NCBI RefSeq assembly: GCF_045679555.1
Contig: NC_092098.1
Coordinates: 16,630,538 to 16,694,537, forward strand
Length of the DNA: 64,000 nt
DNA from: Salvelinus alpinus
Taxonomy: Eukaryota; Chordata; Actinopteri; Salmoniformes; Salmonidae
Direction of reading: 5' to 3'
Each line of letters begins with the position of its first letter. Position 1 is the first letter of the stretch. Below the pieces are notes generated by a model that made no database searches, was not told where the DNA came from, and saw only the letters and a program-made list of their open reading frames with translations. The position numbers and the translations under genes are program-made. Positions 1 to 10,798 of this stretch are shown in pieces.

Positions 1-229
1 GGGGAGGGGAGTGTGTGTGTGGGTCTGCGGTTATTTATAAGGGTACAAAGTAGTGGGGGTATAGTGGGGATGGGTGCATGTTGTGCCAAGTATAGCTTGT
101 GTTGATAAGTTGTAAAACAAGTTACCAGTATCTAATACAATTTCTTACAGCTCCCAACGTTCACCTACAAGAGCCGGCTCTTAGAGCCAACTCGTTCGCG
201 AACAACCCATCACTATTAGACAGTGTCTA

Positions 230-960
230 TTTGCTAGAAATAAGCTTTCAGGTTTACAAGAGCTGCACAAATGTATGTTGTCAATTTTAGGTACCAAACG
301 AATAGGCACAGTTTGAGAGAATCTTGTACACCTTAAGAAGCCTTATTTGTCGTTACACATGAATACGGAGATTTGCAATGCATTGTGTGCGAGTGACCTG
401 CTCATTTGTCAACTGGCATTGCTTGCGTGTAAATGCTGGTAAGACCAAGCGCACACTCCGTTCCTCTAGCAAGTCCCTAATTGTGAAGCCACGGCCCCCC
501 ATCACCTCATCTCCAGCACGCAAATGGTTGAGAAACCCTGAGTTCTGTGTTATGAACCTATCGCTACATTTCCCACCATAAGCCTCTGTAATGAACATAA
601 CCATTCCTGTTGGAGCAGTAGCACTAGATATTTTACAGTATTACTGGCATAGTAGTGACTAAGATTCAGTTCTTGAGTCCAGATGTTTAGCCTTCTGCAA
701 AACACTTAATGTGCAGTCAATAACACAAGTTGTTTTTGAAAAATCATCCTGAAAAACATGTGGCATAGTAGCCTTTATCGTCTCACGAGGCAGCCATGGA
801 ATGAGATCCTTGGTGTGCGCAGCAATGATATCTATCCATAATTTCAATGTTTTACTGACCCGACCGGGTGACCTTTTGAAGCGTCTTGCTAAATCAGCTA
901 TAACAAAGTTTCAAGTATCAACAGAATTTGGTCTACAACCGGCATTGTTGATGTGGGGGA
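230..960 (-). pseudogene. DDE_4-type transposase remnant
   Basis: Read on the minus strand this stretch gives an almost continuous transposase of the DDE_4/Harbinger-like superfamily. It has a helix-turn-helix segment (IADLARRFKRSPGRVSKTL, near 895-840), then LIPWLPRET, the first catalytic Asp in VIDCT (near 710), LDSR, and YGGKCSDRF...FLNHL...GDEVMGGRGF...LVLPAF (about 595-430). It is dead: a stop follows LDSRTES near 660. The second catalytic Asp, expected in the block usually reading ADRGF, is Gly here (GGRGF). The Glu codon after RIHV is a stop (TAA). The frame continues recognisably (RLLKVYKILSQTVPIRLVP) to about 270. No terminal inverted repeats were located, so element limits are unknown. 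Family assignment comes from motif memory, not a search. Confidence 0.75.
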
Positions 961-2187
961 AAAACCTTGTAAGCAAGACACGAGTTGAATTCTAGTAGTG
1001 AAATCCCTGTGTCCAGCAGACAGTCTGCATCATCTTTCAATGTAAGTGCCAAGCATAACGTTACATAGATTAGACAACGGAGATACTCCAAAAACATCCT
1101 GCTCAAAATCCTGGTAGTTGTCGATTTTTGGACTATGTTGTCTCTATTTTGCTTTATCATTGACTAAAGGAAGACAAGCTACCTAAATGTGACTTATCGG
1201 ATAGTACTGAAGCAGGACATGTTTTTGAGTTACGTTTTTTGCCCAAAGCCTTGTATTTAAGCAAAACAGCTGAAGGTAGGCAATTTCTTCAGCCTAACTG
1301 GCTGTCATTTCAATGCTAGCGGTAGCCGCGCTAGCTCGCGATTAGCATGAAGCCACTGAAAAGCTCACAAAGCAAATTTGGCTAGTGACAACCTTGTAAA
1401 ACCTTTGCTAACATCTACAACATGTCAGCTTTAGAACAGAGTAGACTTTAATGTGCACGTTCACTTCGTTTTTGGAATATTTAAATTCCATCGAAGCTTA
1501 TTAGGGTAAAATAACAACTTCAGGCATATACCCAGTACTATATAGTACTGCTTCAAAGGAATAGGATTCCCATTCTTTCCGCTTTATTATCACACAATTG
1601 TCTTGCAGAAGGGAACCATGAAGAGGAGCTTGGAGTGGGCAAGAGAGAGGCTGATCAAGCAGCAAAGAAGACCTGATTCATCGAGTATCACAGTTAATTC
1701 CGGTGATTCTCACCTGGTTTGCATGCACAACACGGCAATGTATGCAACATTAAGCCCAATCAAATATCCAATGTTATTAAAACATGTATCTCAATCTACG
1801 GTCAAGCAGCGTTTAATGTCAGTTGCGTGAATGTTATGAACAATCTATGGTTCTTGGAGTCAATGAATCAATTGAAAGCGACTAGAATTAGAAATTATTT
1901 TAAAACCACTGTGCCAGTAAAAATTACAAAAAAAAGTCATCTGCTCTTATGGTTGTTTACATTTTCAGACACTTCAAACCAACACTCAATGTTTGAAGTC
2001 AGGCAAAACTTCTTCAGCCACGGTAGGATGGAGTGCCGCTGGTTGTTATTTGACTGCCGTGTGTACCAGGAAAGGACGTTAGAATTTTGGTCCCCATGAT
2101 ATCGTAGCTTCTGACAATCTCCACTGCAGCCCAGTCGATATCGATTTTAAAAACTGGAACAATAGATATCGTGTAGCACATGGTAGC
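961..2187. other. No recognisable gene
   Basis: A+T-rich unique-looking sequence with short open frames only. A possible exon-like start at 1,618 (ATG followed by basic residues, preceded by TTGCAG) has no recognisable family. Part of 960-1,500 may be the 5' region of the transposase element to its left, since that gene reads leftward. Confidence 0.4.
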
Positions 2188-2740
2188 TGTGAGGATATGT
2201 GTTTTATGCACTATAGCCCGCCACCACATCATTTGTGATTGAATATTGTATGCTGTATCTGCTTTGTGCATGTGTGCCTGTGTGTGTGCTGGAAGTAACA
2301 TTTTGCCCCAGATAGTGTGCTGAGAAGCTGTGGTTAACCTTGAGCGAGAACAGTATGCTTTCTATGCAGGTGCAAATACCTCAACAGTATTACAGAACTG
2401 TCTGACCTCAGTCTCTAGGGTGTGGGAGCGTAATCTACACAGCAACAGCACCGGACATCTGGAGCGCCACCGACAGGCTAGTGAGTCTAAACCACGCTAA
2501 GCCTCTACTGTGATAGGCCAACGGACGATTTGGAACTATCACAGTATAACAAAGGTTGATTGTATCATTTCGAGCCAGTTCTCTGCTTTACCCTGCGTGG
2601 TGATACAGTGAACCCGTATATATGAAAATTGCATTTACCATTTATCGCTTGTGTCAAATAAAAAAGTACTTAAAGTATATTCGGTGACTCTGAATCACAT
2701 TTTATCCTGATACCAGATTTGATTGACGCAACCCTTTACA
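2188..2740 (+). mobile_element. Solo LTR, retrovirus-like family
   Basis: About 553 bp beginning TGTGAGGATATG and ending CCCTTTACA, flanked by the 4-bp direct repeat TAGC (2,184-2,187 and 2,741-2,744). It matches the LTR at 26,953-27,546 over most of its length, including a TATATATGAAAATTGC block and the AATAAA-like poly(A) region near 2,657. No primer-binding site or internal retroviral sequence follows, so this is a solo LTR left by recombination between two LTRs. Confidence 0.8.
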
Positions 2741-2799
2741 TAGCAAAAATTCACTGGACCAACTCCAGTTTGTCAATTATGCATTTTACATACGTCAGA

Positions 2800-3210
2800 G
2801 TGCGTTTTCTTTTATAGCTCTGCTTTCAACACCATCCTGACCCACAAACTTGTTAGCAGACTCAGGCCTCGGTGTAAACCCTGTAATAACAAATTCGATT
2901 TTTTACATATTACAAGAATGTGTATCTCCAGAATGGACCCAACACCTAAACATGCTGACAACACTACCATAGTACACCTACCTGATCACCAGTGATCAAG
3001 AGTACATGAAGGAGCTTTGGGACCTGACATGATGGTGATAGGACAACAGCCTCAGTGTAAGCAAAGTAGATGGTGAGACTTAAAGACCATTCTCCCATCT
3101 ACGGTACATGGAGATGATCAGCAGCTTCAAGTTCCTGGGCACCCTGATATCCTTTTCACCCTTAGTCACTTCACTCAAAAAGTCCCACCAAATGTCCCAC
3201 CAGTGCTTCT
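2800..3210 (+). pseudogene. LINE reverse-transcriptase relic
   Basis: Conceptual translation across several frames gives SSAFNTILTHKLVSRLR near 2,815, an HADNTTIV block near 2,951 that corresponds to the RT catalytic box (usually F/YADDTT.V), and MEMISSFKFLGTLIS near 3,108. These are consecutive landmarks of a non-LTR retrotransposon RT. The second catalytic Asp is Asn and frames shift repeatedly, so the copy is dead and old. Confidence 0.65.
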
Positions 3211-3261
3211 CCACTACCCTCATCAACTTGCTGCACCACGACCTATGTATCAACTACAGCA

Positions 3262-3456
3262 GGTGTGGGTCATTCCAGTCCTCGAGTGCCTGATTGGTGT
3301 CAGTTTTGCCCTAGCCTCAGCTAACACACCTGACTCCAATAATCACCTAATCATGATCTTCAGTTTAGAATGTAATTTGATTAATCAGCTGTGTTTGTTA
3401 GGGATGGAGAAAAAGTGTGACACCAATCAGACCCTCGAGGACTGGAGTTGCCCACC
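3262..3456. repeat. hAT-like MITE with TIRs
   Basis: Imperfect terminal inverted repeats: 3,275-3,302 (CCAGTCCTCGAG...GGTGTCA) against 3,418-3,445 (TGACACC...CTCGAGGACTGG), about 26 of 28 matching, extending a few bases outward on each side. No coding capacity. A target duplication could not be fixed. Confidence 0.6.
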
Positions 3457-3889
3457 GATGAACCACAGTGTCTGTTTTTATTGCCATAACACATGTAAAT
3501 GAAATGTTGTCCATATTTACTGTAAGATTTATGGTAACATTGCACATATTGTAATATTATAGTCCCTTGACATTCATGACTTAACTACTTTGCATAATGC
3601 CCAGTTTACCCACCACTAAGAAATCATACATTTATTAAAATATTAAAGCTGCATAATGTATTACTGTCCAATTGTTTCTGGTTGGTTGTAATGTTTTTGA
3701 AAACTTTCACTACACAACTTTTTTTTGCTGATGGCCAATCTTGTCGGAAACTTTCAAAATATCAATAATTTTGGGACACATCACCAATTAACATTGGCTG
3801 CAGTATTCCTGAACTTTACTAACTTTACTTTACTAGTCATGCAATAAACATTTTGGATAATTCCCCTAAAATGAATTCCCTTTAAATCA
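3457..3889. other. No gene seen
   Basis: A+T-rich intergenic sequence with no recognised coding motif or repeat ends. Confidence 0.4.
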
Positions 3890-4330
3890 AATGTAATTTG
3901 TCACATGCGCTGAATACAACAGGTGTAGATCTTAGAGTGAAATGCTTACTTACAAGCCCTTAACCAACAATGCAGTTAAGAAAAATACAAAAATAAATAA
4001 CAATAATAATTTGAGCAGCAGTAAAATAACAATAGCGAGGCTATATACAGGGGGTACCGGTACAGAGTCAATGTACTGGGGCACCGGTTAGTCAAGGTAA
4101 TATATACATGTAGGTAGAGATAAAGTGATATTAAAGTGACTATGCATAGATAATAACAAAGTAGCAGCAGCATAAAAGAGAGAGGGGGGGGTCAATGGAA
4201 ATAGTCTGGGTAGCCGTTTGATTAGGGGTAGAAGCTGTTTAGAAGCCTCTTGCGCTCCGGTACCACTTGCCGTGCGGTAGCAGAGAGAACAGTCTATGAC
4301 TTGAGTGGCTGGAGTCTTTGACAATGACAC
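3890..4330 (-). repeat. Dispersed salmonid LINE-type repeat, minus orientation
   Basis: The stretch from GGTGTAGATCTTAGAGTG through the GGGGGTACCGGTACAG block to the CTTGCCGTGCGGTAGCAG region matches a very common salmonid repeat that I recall as the region near the 3' end of a LINE, here reversed. Recognition is from memory of genomic repeats. Length and boundaries are approximate. Confidence 0.5.
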
Positions 4331-5427
4331 CAAATGTTGGTGACTAGAATTCCACTCTCCATTTCCTCCCTGAAGGCTACGTAGGGTTGGGTGAATTGGT
4401 AGCCTTAAAACAATGCTGCATGTATTTGCTTCCGGGAAGATCCTGGCAGCCTCATTCTCTTGTTTGTGTAAGAACTGTGGCTGTGGCTCCACTGACAATC
4501 CCAGCCTAGGAATGGCTGAAGCCACCAAAGTGAAAAGGAGAACCTTCTCTAGGGTCAAAGGGTATGTGTTTCCCTCTGAAAAAAGAAGGGAAAGGGAGGG
4601 GGGACATTAAAGTCCATAAGTAACACTTATTGGAGAACACGATACAGGGGCAAAAACAGAGTGAACCTTGCTGCTCATTAACTTCAGCAGTGTTTGGAGA
4701 ACAACACTTAAAAATAGACATTCAGAATAACAAAGCTCAGATACTTCCCACAATTCATCTGTAAAAATGTTACAAGACGCCGCTGTTCACTGCGGCTATG
4801 GCTGGGGTTTGCGGCTAAGGAACATTAGAAAACAAACTAGTAACTAATTTAGCAATCCAGCCATTTAAATACCAGCATTCATTTTAAAATATATATATAT
4901 ATATTACTAGCTACATATATAAAATACTCCCTTGGCCTAATCAGACTTACAATATTAGCGACACGTACCGTTAGGGCTAAGTTAATTGCACTGCTGTCTC
5001 AGTGTCTGAGCATCCAACATAGCTGCATAGCCATAAACAGATCCGTCCGCTGTGTTAGCTAGCTGATCAACTTTATGATGAAGTAATAATAGCATTTAAG
5101 GAAGTTCCTTCTCGACATCTTCAATTGTGGTGTTGTTGCTTCAAACTGACTGTACACCGATTAAAGAAATCTGGTTGAAAGGAGGAGCTAGGGAAATTGT
5201 CTGGTCAAATTAGCATATTAAAGAATGTGTTAAGTTATTGTGTGTAGGTGTATATTTAGCAGCTGTAGGCGTTAATTTGACATGTGCAGGAGCGCTTGCA
5301 GCTGTTTATTTAGCACGTTGGACCACCTGCAAGCACATTTGCACACTCTTATTTGATGCGTGTAGGCGTTAACTTAACGAGTGACCGCGTTAACTTAGGC
5401 CTGCACCTGCTTACTTTACACTCATAG
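4331..5427. other. No gene recognised; one weak exon candidate
   Basis: A short frame at 4,512-4,561 (MAEATKVKRRTFSRVKG) ends at a good donor (GG|GTATGT), but nothing identifies it and no partner exon was found. 4,890-4,905 is an (AT)n run. 5,220-5,430 holds loosely repeated GCGTTAACTT-like blocks. Confidence 0.3.
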
Positions 5428-5860
5428 CATTAAAAAGATTGCATTTTTAACACGTGCTTTATGACCCAAACGACGTTCCAAACAGTTTTCCAAGTGTCGA
5501 CTAACTTGACTGTAGTAATTGAAATGGTGAAGCTCAGATAAGAGAGCAACTGACATCTTTTATGCAAAGTACACCTGCATTGCGCAGCGGATTTTGCCGA
5601 CTGGTGATTGCAATTCACTTCCCATTGAAAAGGTTTCCTTGCATTGTATCCGTTCCTTTGTGAGAATTAATATGTGAAAGCAATATATAAATTCACCTAA
5701 GTTACTCTAGGACCAGAGGTATTTAAGGAATTTAAATTGGAAAAGGATTGCATCTAATCTGAAGGCCACCACATGGGCATACCTGGCTTCACAAAGTGCC
5801 CATTTGTACGGAATGCCATTTGGGTCATAAAGCACGTGGTCAAAACGCAATCTTTTTAAT
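5428..5860. repeat. Inverted segment between ~48-bp inverted repeats
   Basis: 5,428-5,477 (GCATTAAAAAGATTGC...ACGTTCC) and 5,812-5,860 (...GCAATCTTTTTAATG) are inverted copies of each other. A third copy lies at 5,883-5,930 in the orientation of the first. The DNA between (about 5,480-5,800) is the reverse complement of 34,170-34,470 in unit B. Unit A has therefore suffered a local inversion relative to unit B, plausibly by recombination between the inverted repeats. Confidence 0.65.
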
Positions 5861-5939
5861 GATACGCGTGTAAAGTAAGCATTAAAAAGGTTGCGTTTTG
5901 ACCACGTGTTTTATGACCCAAACAGCGTTCAATACAACT

Positions 5940-6270
5940 GGGTCAAGCCATCCGCTCTACAGTTTCCTCCAGAATTTGTGTGCGCAGAATACACAACACT
6001 TTATGGTATTGCATGTTTTCTGGAAACTGAGTCGGATGTACTCACGCACAGATATAGACAATAGCTACAAATCATTCCAAGCAAACAGCTTGAAATACAC
6101 TTACTCAATCTTCCATAATTATAACAAATCGTTTATTTAATTTTTGTGCTTTATCAAAAAATACTTTGATATCATGGTTAGAGTGAGGCAGCACTAGCCT
6201 AACGGGTGATGTTTAGCAAATGTTAAATTGTTAAAGCAAGATGTTTACAGTCATGGCATACAAACACAGT
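5940..6270 (+). repeat. Flank module, copy 1 of 3
   Basis: About 330 bp from ACTGGGTCAAGCCATCC to the AAATTGTTAAAGCAAGATG region. It recurs at 34,460-34,785 in the same orientation and at 43,905-44,245 in reverse complement. The reversed copy abuts the galectin copy 2 promoter, and a short stub of it (16,484 onward) abuts copy 1. Function unknown. Confidence 0.65.
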
Positions 6271-6705
6271 ACACAAACACACGCACAGCAAGATCTAAGT
6301 GAGCTTGAGTTGACACTGTAATATACAATAAACTTGTGACCCCATCCTAATTATAAATATGGTTGTTGTTTTAAAAACTATTGTTTTATTCATTTAATTT
6401 GATTAAAAACAAAGCATAGTCTCCTATCCCTTCCCCTCAATGAAGGTTGTTTTCTTTGGTCGTGCCCAATGCATTCACCAAATAACAGCCTATCAATAAA
6501 GGGTTTGGCTAGTGAGACTGCTTTGAAATAAATATCACAAAAGCTTTATTAAATATCAAATTTGGTAGCAGCAAAACAGTGAGCGGACAACCCCTTTTTA
6601 TCATTATTTTAGCCAGCTCCTGTTATTATTTTGGATGTGCGTAAAGGCACATTGTATGCATACGGGGAGTAATTATAGTGCCTGTAACTGTAAACCCCTT
6701 CCCTT
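6271..6705. other. Unique intergenic sequence
   Basis: No recognised repeat or coding motif. This sequence is absent from the corresponding place in unit B, where the flank module runs directly into the Tc1. Confidence 0.4.
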
Positions 6706-7460
6706 TTCCCACATTTCGTTACTTTACAGCCTTTTTCTAAAACATTTCCCTCAATCTACACACAACGCCCCATAATGACAAAGCGAAAACAGTTTATTTT
6801 GATTTTGGCAAATTTATAAAAAATAAAAAATGGAAAAACATTATTTACATAAGCATTCAGACCCTTTGCTATGACAATCGAAATTGAGCTCAGGTGCATC
6901 CTGTTTACATTGATCATCCTTGAGATGTTTCTACAAATTGATTGGAGTCCACCTGTGGTAAATCCAATTGATTGGACATGACTTTGAAAGGCACACACCG
7001 GTCTATATAAGGTCCCACAGTTGATAGTGCATGTAAAAGCAAAAACATTTACATTTACATTTAAGTCATTTAGCAGACGCTCTTATCCAGAGCGACTTAC
7101 AAATTGGAAAGTTCATACATATTCATCCTGGTCCCCCCGTGGGGAATGAACCCACAACCCTGGCGTTGCAAGCGCCATGCTCTACCAACTGAGCCACACG
7201 GGACCAAAAACCAAGCCATGAGGTTGAAGGAATTGTCCGTAGAGCTCCGAGACAGGATTGTGTCGAGGCACAGATCTGGGGAAGGTTAGCAAAAAATGTC
7301 TGCAGCATTGAAGGTCCCCAAGAACCCAGTGGCCTCCATCATTCTTAAATGGAAGAAGTTTGGAACTACCATGACTCTTCCTAGAACTGGCTGCCCGGCC
7401 AAACTGAGCAATCGGGGGAGAAGGGCCTTGGTCAGGGATGTGACCAAGAACCCGATGGTC
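6706..7460 (+). mobile_element. Tc1-C element, 5' part (unit A)
   Basis: Tc1/mariner element whose transposase begins at 7,218 (MRLKELSVELRDRIVSRHRSG) and shows paired-like helix-turn-helix sequence (SAALKVPKNPVASIILKWKKFG) and a GRPR-like block (RTGCPAKLS). A stop interrupts it after SGEG. The frame breaks at 7,460 after NPMV, where LINE-A is inserted. The remainder of this transposase resumes at 13,354. A SINE sits in its 5' UTR. Confidence 0.85.
7047..7205 (-). mobile_element. tRNA-derived SINE, minus strand
   Basis: Reading leftward from 7,205: a tRNA-like head with A box (TGGCTCAGTTGG) and B box (GGGTTCATTCC), then a fish-type SINE/LINE tail (GCTCTGGATAAGAGCGTC) ending in a short TAAATG-type repeat. 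CAAAAAC-like direct repeats flank it. Unit B lacks it at the same spot, so it inserted after the duplication. Confidence 0.85.
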
Positions 7461-7584
7461 TTGATTTATTTTATTTAACCTTTATTTAACTAGGCAAGTC
7501 AGTAAAGAACAAATTCTTATTTACAATGATGGCCTACCAAAAGGCAAAAGGCCTCCTGCGGGGACGGGGGCTGGGATTTAAAAA

Positions 7585-10500
7585 ATAAATATTTCCTATT
7601 TTGTTGTATTTCAACCTGTAATTTAAATTGATTTAAATTATTGATTTTTATTTGGACTTCATGTAATGGACATACACAAAATAGTCCAAATTAGTGAAGT
7701 GAAATGAAAAAAAAGAACATATTTATAAAAATTCTAAAAAATAAAAAACTAGCAGCATCTAAACAAGGTCCTTTGCTGTTGTTCTGGGACTGATTTGCAC
7801 TTTTCGCACCAAAGTACGTTTATCTCTAGGAGACAGAAAGCATCTCCTTCCAGAGCGGTATGACGGCTGAGTGGTCCCATGGTGTTTATACTTGCGTACT
7901 ACTGTTTGAACAGATGAACGTGGTATCTTCAGGTGTTTGGAAATGGCTCCCAAGGATGAACCAGACTTGTGGATGCTTAGAATGTCTTGACTGATTTCTT
8001 TTGATTTTCCCATGATGTCAAGCAAAGAGTCACTGAGTTTGAAGGTAGGCCTTGAAATACATCCACAGGTACACCTCCAATTGAATCAAATGATGTCAAT
8101 TAGTTTATCAGAAGCTTCTAAAGCCATGACATCATTTAATGGAATTTTCCAAGTTGTTTAGAGGCACAGTCAACTTAGTGTATATAAACTTCTGACCCAC
8201 TGGAATTGTGATACAGTGAATTATAAGTGAAATAATCTGTCTGTAAACAATTGTTGGGAAAATTATGCACAAAGTAGATGTCCTCACCGACTTGCCAAAA
8301 CTATAGTTTGTTAACAAGAAATTTGTGGAGTGGTTGAAAAACGAGTTTTAATGACTCCAACCTAAGTGTATGTAAACTTCAACCGTATATCCACAGTAAA
8401 ACGAGTATTATATCGACATAACCTGAATGGCCGCTCAGCAAGGAAGAAGCCACTGCTCCAAAACCGCCATAAAAAAGCCAGACTACAGTTTGCAACTGCA
8501 CATGGGGACGAAGATCGTACTTTTGGGAGAAATGTCCTCTTGTCTGTTGAAACAACAATAGAATTGTTTGGCCATAATGACAATCGTTATGTTTGGAGGA
8601 AAAAGGGGGAGGCTTGCAAGCCCAAGAACACCATCCCAACCGTGAAGAACGGGGTTGGCAGCATCATGTTGTGGGGGTGCTTCGCTGTAGGAGGGACTAG
8701 TGCACTTCACAAAATAGATGGCATCATGAGGCAGGAAAATTATGTGGATATATTGAAGAAACATCTCAAGACATCAGTCAGGAAGTTAAAGCTTGGTCGC
8801 AAATGGGTCTTCCAAATGGACAATGACCCCAAGCATACTTCCAAAGTTGTGGCAAAATGGCTTAAGGACAACAAAGTCAAGGTATTGGAGTGACCATCAC
8901 AAAGCCCTGACCTCAATCCCATAAAAAAATTGTGTGCAGAACTGAAAAAGCGTGTGCGAGCAAGGAGGCCTACAAACCTAACTCAGTTACACCAGCTCTG
9001 TCATGAGGAATGGGCCAAAATTCACCCAACTTATTGTGGGAGACTTGTGGAAGGCTAGCCGAAACGTTTGACCCAAGTTAAACATTTAAAGGCATTGCTA
9101 CCAAATACTAATTGAGTGCATGTAAACTTCTGACGCACTGGGAATGTGATGAAAGAAATAAAAGCAGAAATAAATCCTTCTATCTACTATTATTCTGACA
9201 TTTCACATTCTTAAAATAAAGTTGTGATCCTAACTGACCTTAGACAGGGAATTTTTACTAGGATTAAATGTCAGGAATTGTGAAAACTGAGTTTGAATGT
9301 ATTTGGCTAACTTCCGACTTCAACTGTGTATACACCTGTTCTGAAAGGCCCCAGAGTCTGCAAAACCACTAAGCAAGTGCAACACCAAGCAAGCAGAACC
9401 ATGAAGACCAAGGAGCTCTCCAAACAGGTCAGGGACAAAGTTGTGAAGAAGTACAGATCAGGGTTGGGTTATAAAAAAATATCCGTAACTTTGAATATCC
9501 CACGGAACACCATTTAAATCCATTATTGAAAAATTGAAATAATATGGCACCACAACAAACCTGCCACGAGAGGGGCGCCCACCAAAACTCTCGGACCAGG
9601 CAAGGAGGGCATTAATCAGAGAGGAAACAAAGAGACCAAAGATAACCCTGAAGGAGCTGCAAAACTCCACAGCGGAGATTGGAGTATCTGTCCATAGGAC
9701 CACTTTAAGCTGTACACTTCACAGAGCTGGGCTTTACAGAAGAGTGGCCAGAAACAAATAAGCAAACAGGTTTGGTGTTCGCCAAAAGGCATGGGAGACT
9801 CCCCAAACATATGGAAGGTACTCTCGTCAGATGAGACTAAAATGTAGCTTTTTGGCCATCAAGGAAAACACTATGTCTGGCGCAAACACCTCATCATCCT
9901 GAGAACACCATCCCCACAGTAAAGCATGGTGGTGGGAGCATCATGCTGTGGGGATGTTTTTCATCGGCAGGGACTGGGAAACTGGTCAGAATTGAAGGAA
10001 TGATGGATGGCGCTAAATACAAGGAAATTCTTGAGGGAAACCTGTTTCAGTCTTCCAGAGATTTGAGACTGGGACGGGGGTTCACCTTCGAGCAGGACAA
10101 TGACTCTAAACATACTGCTAAAGCAACACTCAAGTGGTTAAAGCGGAAACATTTAAATGTTTTGGAATGGCCTAGTCAAAGCCCAGACCTCAATCCAATT
10201 GAGAATCTGTGTTATGACTTAAAGATTGCTCTACACCAGCAGACCCCATCCAACTTGAAGGAGCTGGAGCAGTTTTGCCTTGAAGAATGGGAAAAGATCC
10301 CAGTGGCTAGATGTGCCAAGCTTATAGAGACATACCCCAAGAGACTTGGGAGAAAAGGTGTCTCTACAATGAATTGACTTTGGGGGGGGGTGAATAGTTA
10401 TGCATGCCCAAGTTGTACGTTTTTTTGTTTGATCCACAATACAAAATATTTTGCATCTTCAAAGTGGTAGGCATGTTGTGTAAATCAAATGAAACAAATC

Positions 10501-10585
10501 CCCCAAAAATCAATTTTAATTCCAGGTTGTAAGGCAACAAAATAGGAAAAATGTCAAGCTGGGTGAATACTTTCACAAGCCACTG
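7585..10585 (+). mobile_element. Tc1-A (unit A), interrupted by Tc1-B
   Basis: The left remnant (7,585-7,745) carries the TTTCCTATTTTGTTG TIR-proximal sequence. The body runs 9,329-10,585 and ends CAAGCCACTG followed by TA. The transposase starts at 9,401 (MKTKELSKQVRDKVVKKYRSG). Later blocks are [30 protein letters not shown] (second catalytic Asp) and [10 protein letters not shown] (Glu), with D-to-E spacing fitting DD34E. Frameshifts near 9,515 and 9,840 and the first-Asp region reading DETKM* make it inactive. Confidence 0.85.
7745..9328 (+). mobile_element. Tc1-B (unit A) with inverted 5' half
   Basis: The right half (8,388-9,328) reads + and encodes the catalytic two-thirds (STVKRVLYRHNLNGRSARKK... 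[16 protein letters not shown]), ending ACTTCCGACTTCAACTG. The left half (7,745-8,387) is inverted: the start codon ([13 protein letters not shown]) reads leftward from 8,025 and the 5' TIR lies internally, ending at 8,387. In unit B the same insertion is colinear. About 25 bp of coding sequence is missing at the inversion joint. Confidence 0.85.
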
Positions 10586-10597
10586 TATGTCCAATAA

Positions 10598-10790
10598 CAG
10601 GGCTGCCCAACCCTTTTCCTGGAGATCTACTGTCCTGTAGGTTTTCTTTCCAGCCCTAATTTAGCAGTTCTGATTCAGCTAGTTAAATTCTTGTTGAGCA
10701 GCTAATTAGGAGAATCAGGTGTGTTAAATTAGGGGTGGACTGAAAACCCACAGGACAGTGGATCTCCAGGAAGAGGGTTGGGCAGCCCTG
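10598..10790. repeat. 193-bp hAT-type MITE (unit A)
   Basis: Starts CAGGGCTGCCCAACCC and ends GGGTTGGGCAGCCCTG, a long terminal inverted repeat. It is flanked by 8-bp TCCAATAA / TCCTATAA; the unit B copy has the perfect pair TCCTATAA. CAGGG ends and an 8-bp duplication are characteristic of hAT elements. It lies in LINE-A. Confidence 0.85.
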
Positions 10791-10798
10791 TCCTATAA

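Noticed and set aside
1603-1830. 75-codon frame starting MQKGTMKRSLEWARERL after an acceptor-like TTGCAG
   Set aside because: No recognisable family, no partner exon, and surrounding DNA looks like old repeat.
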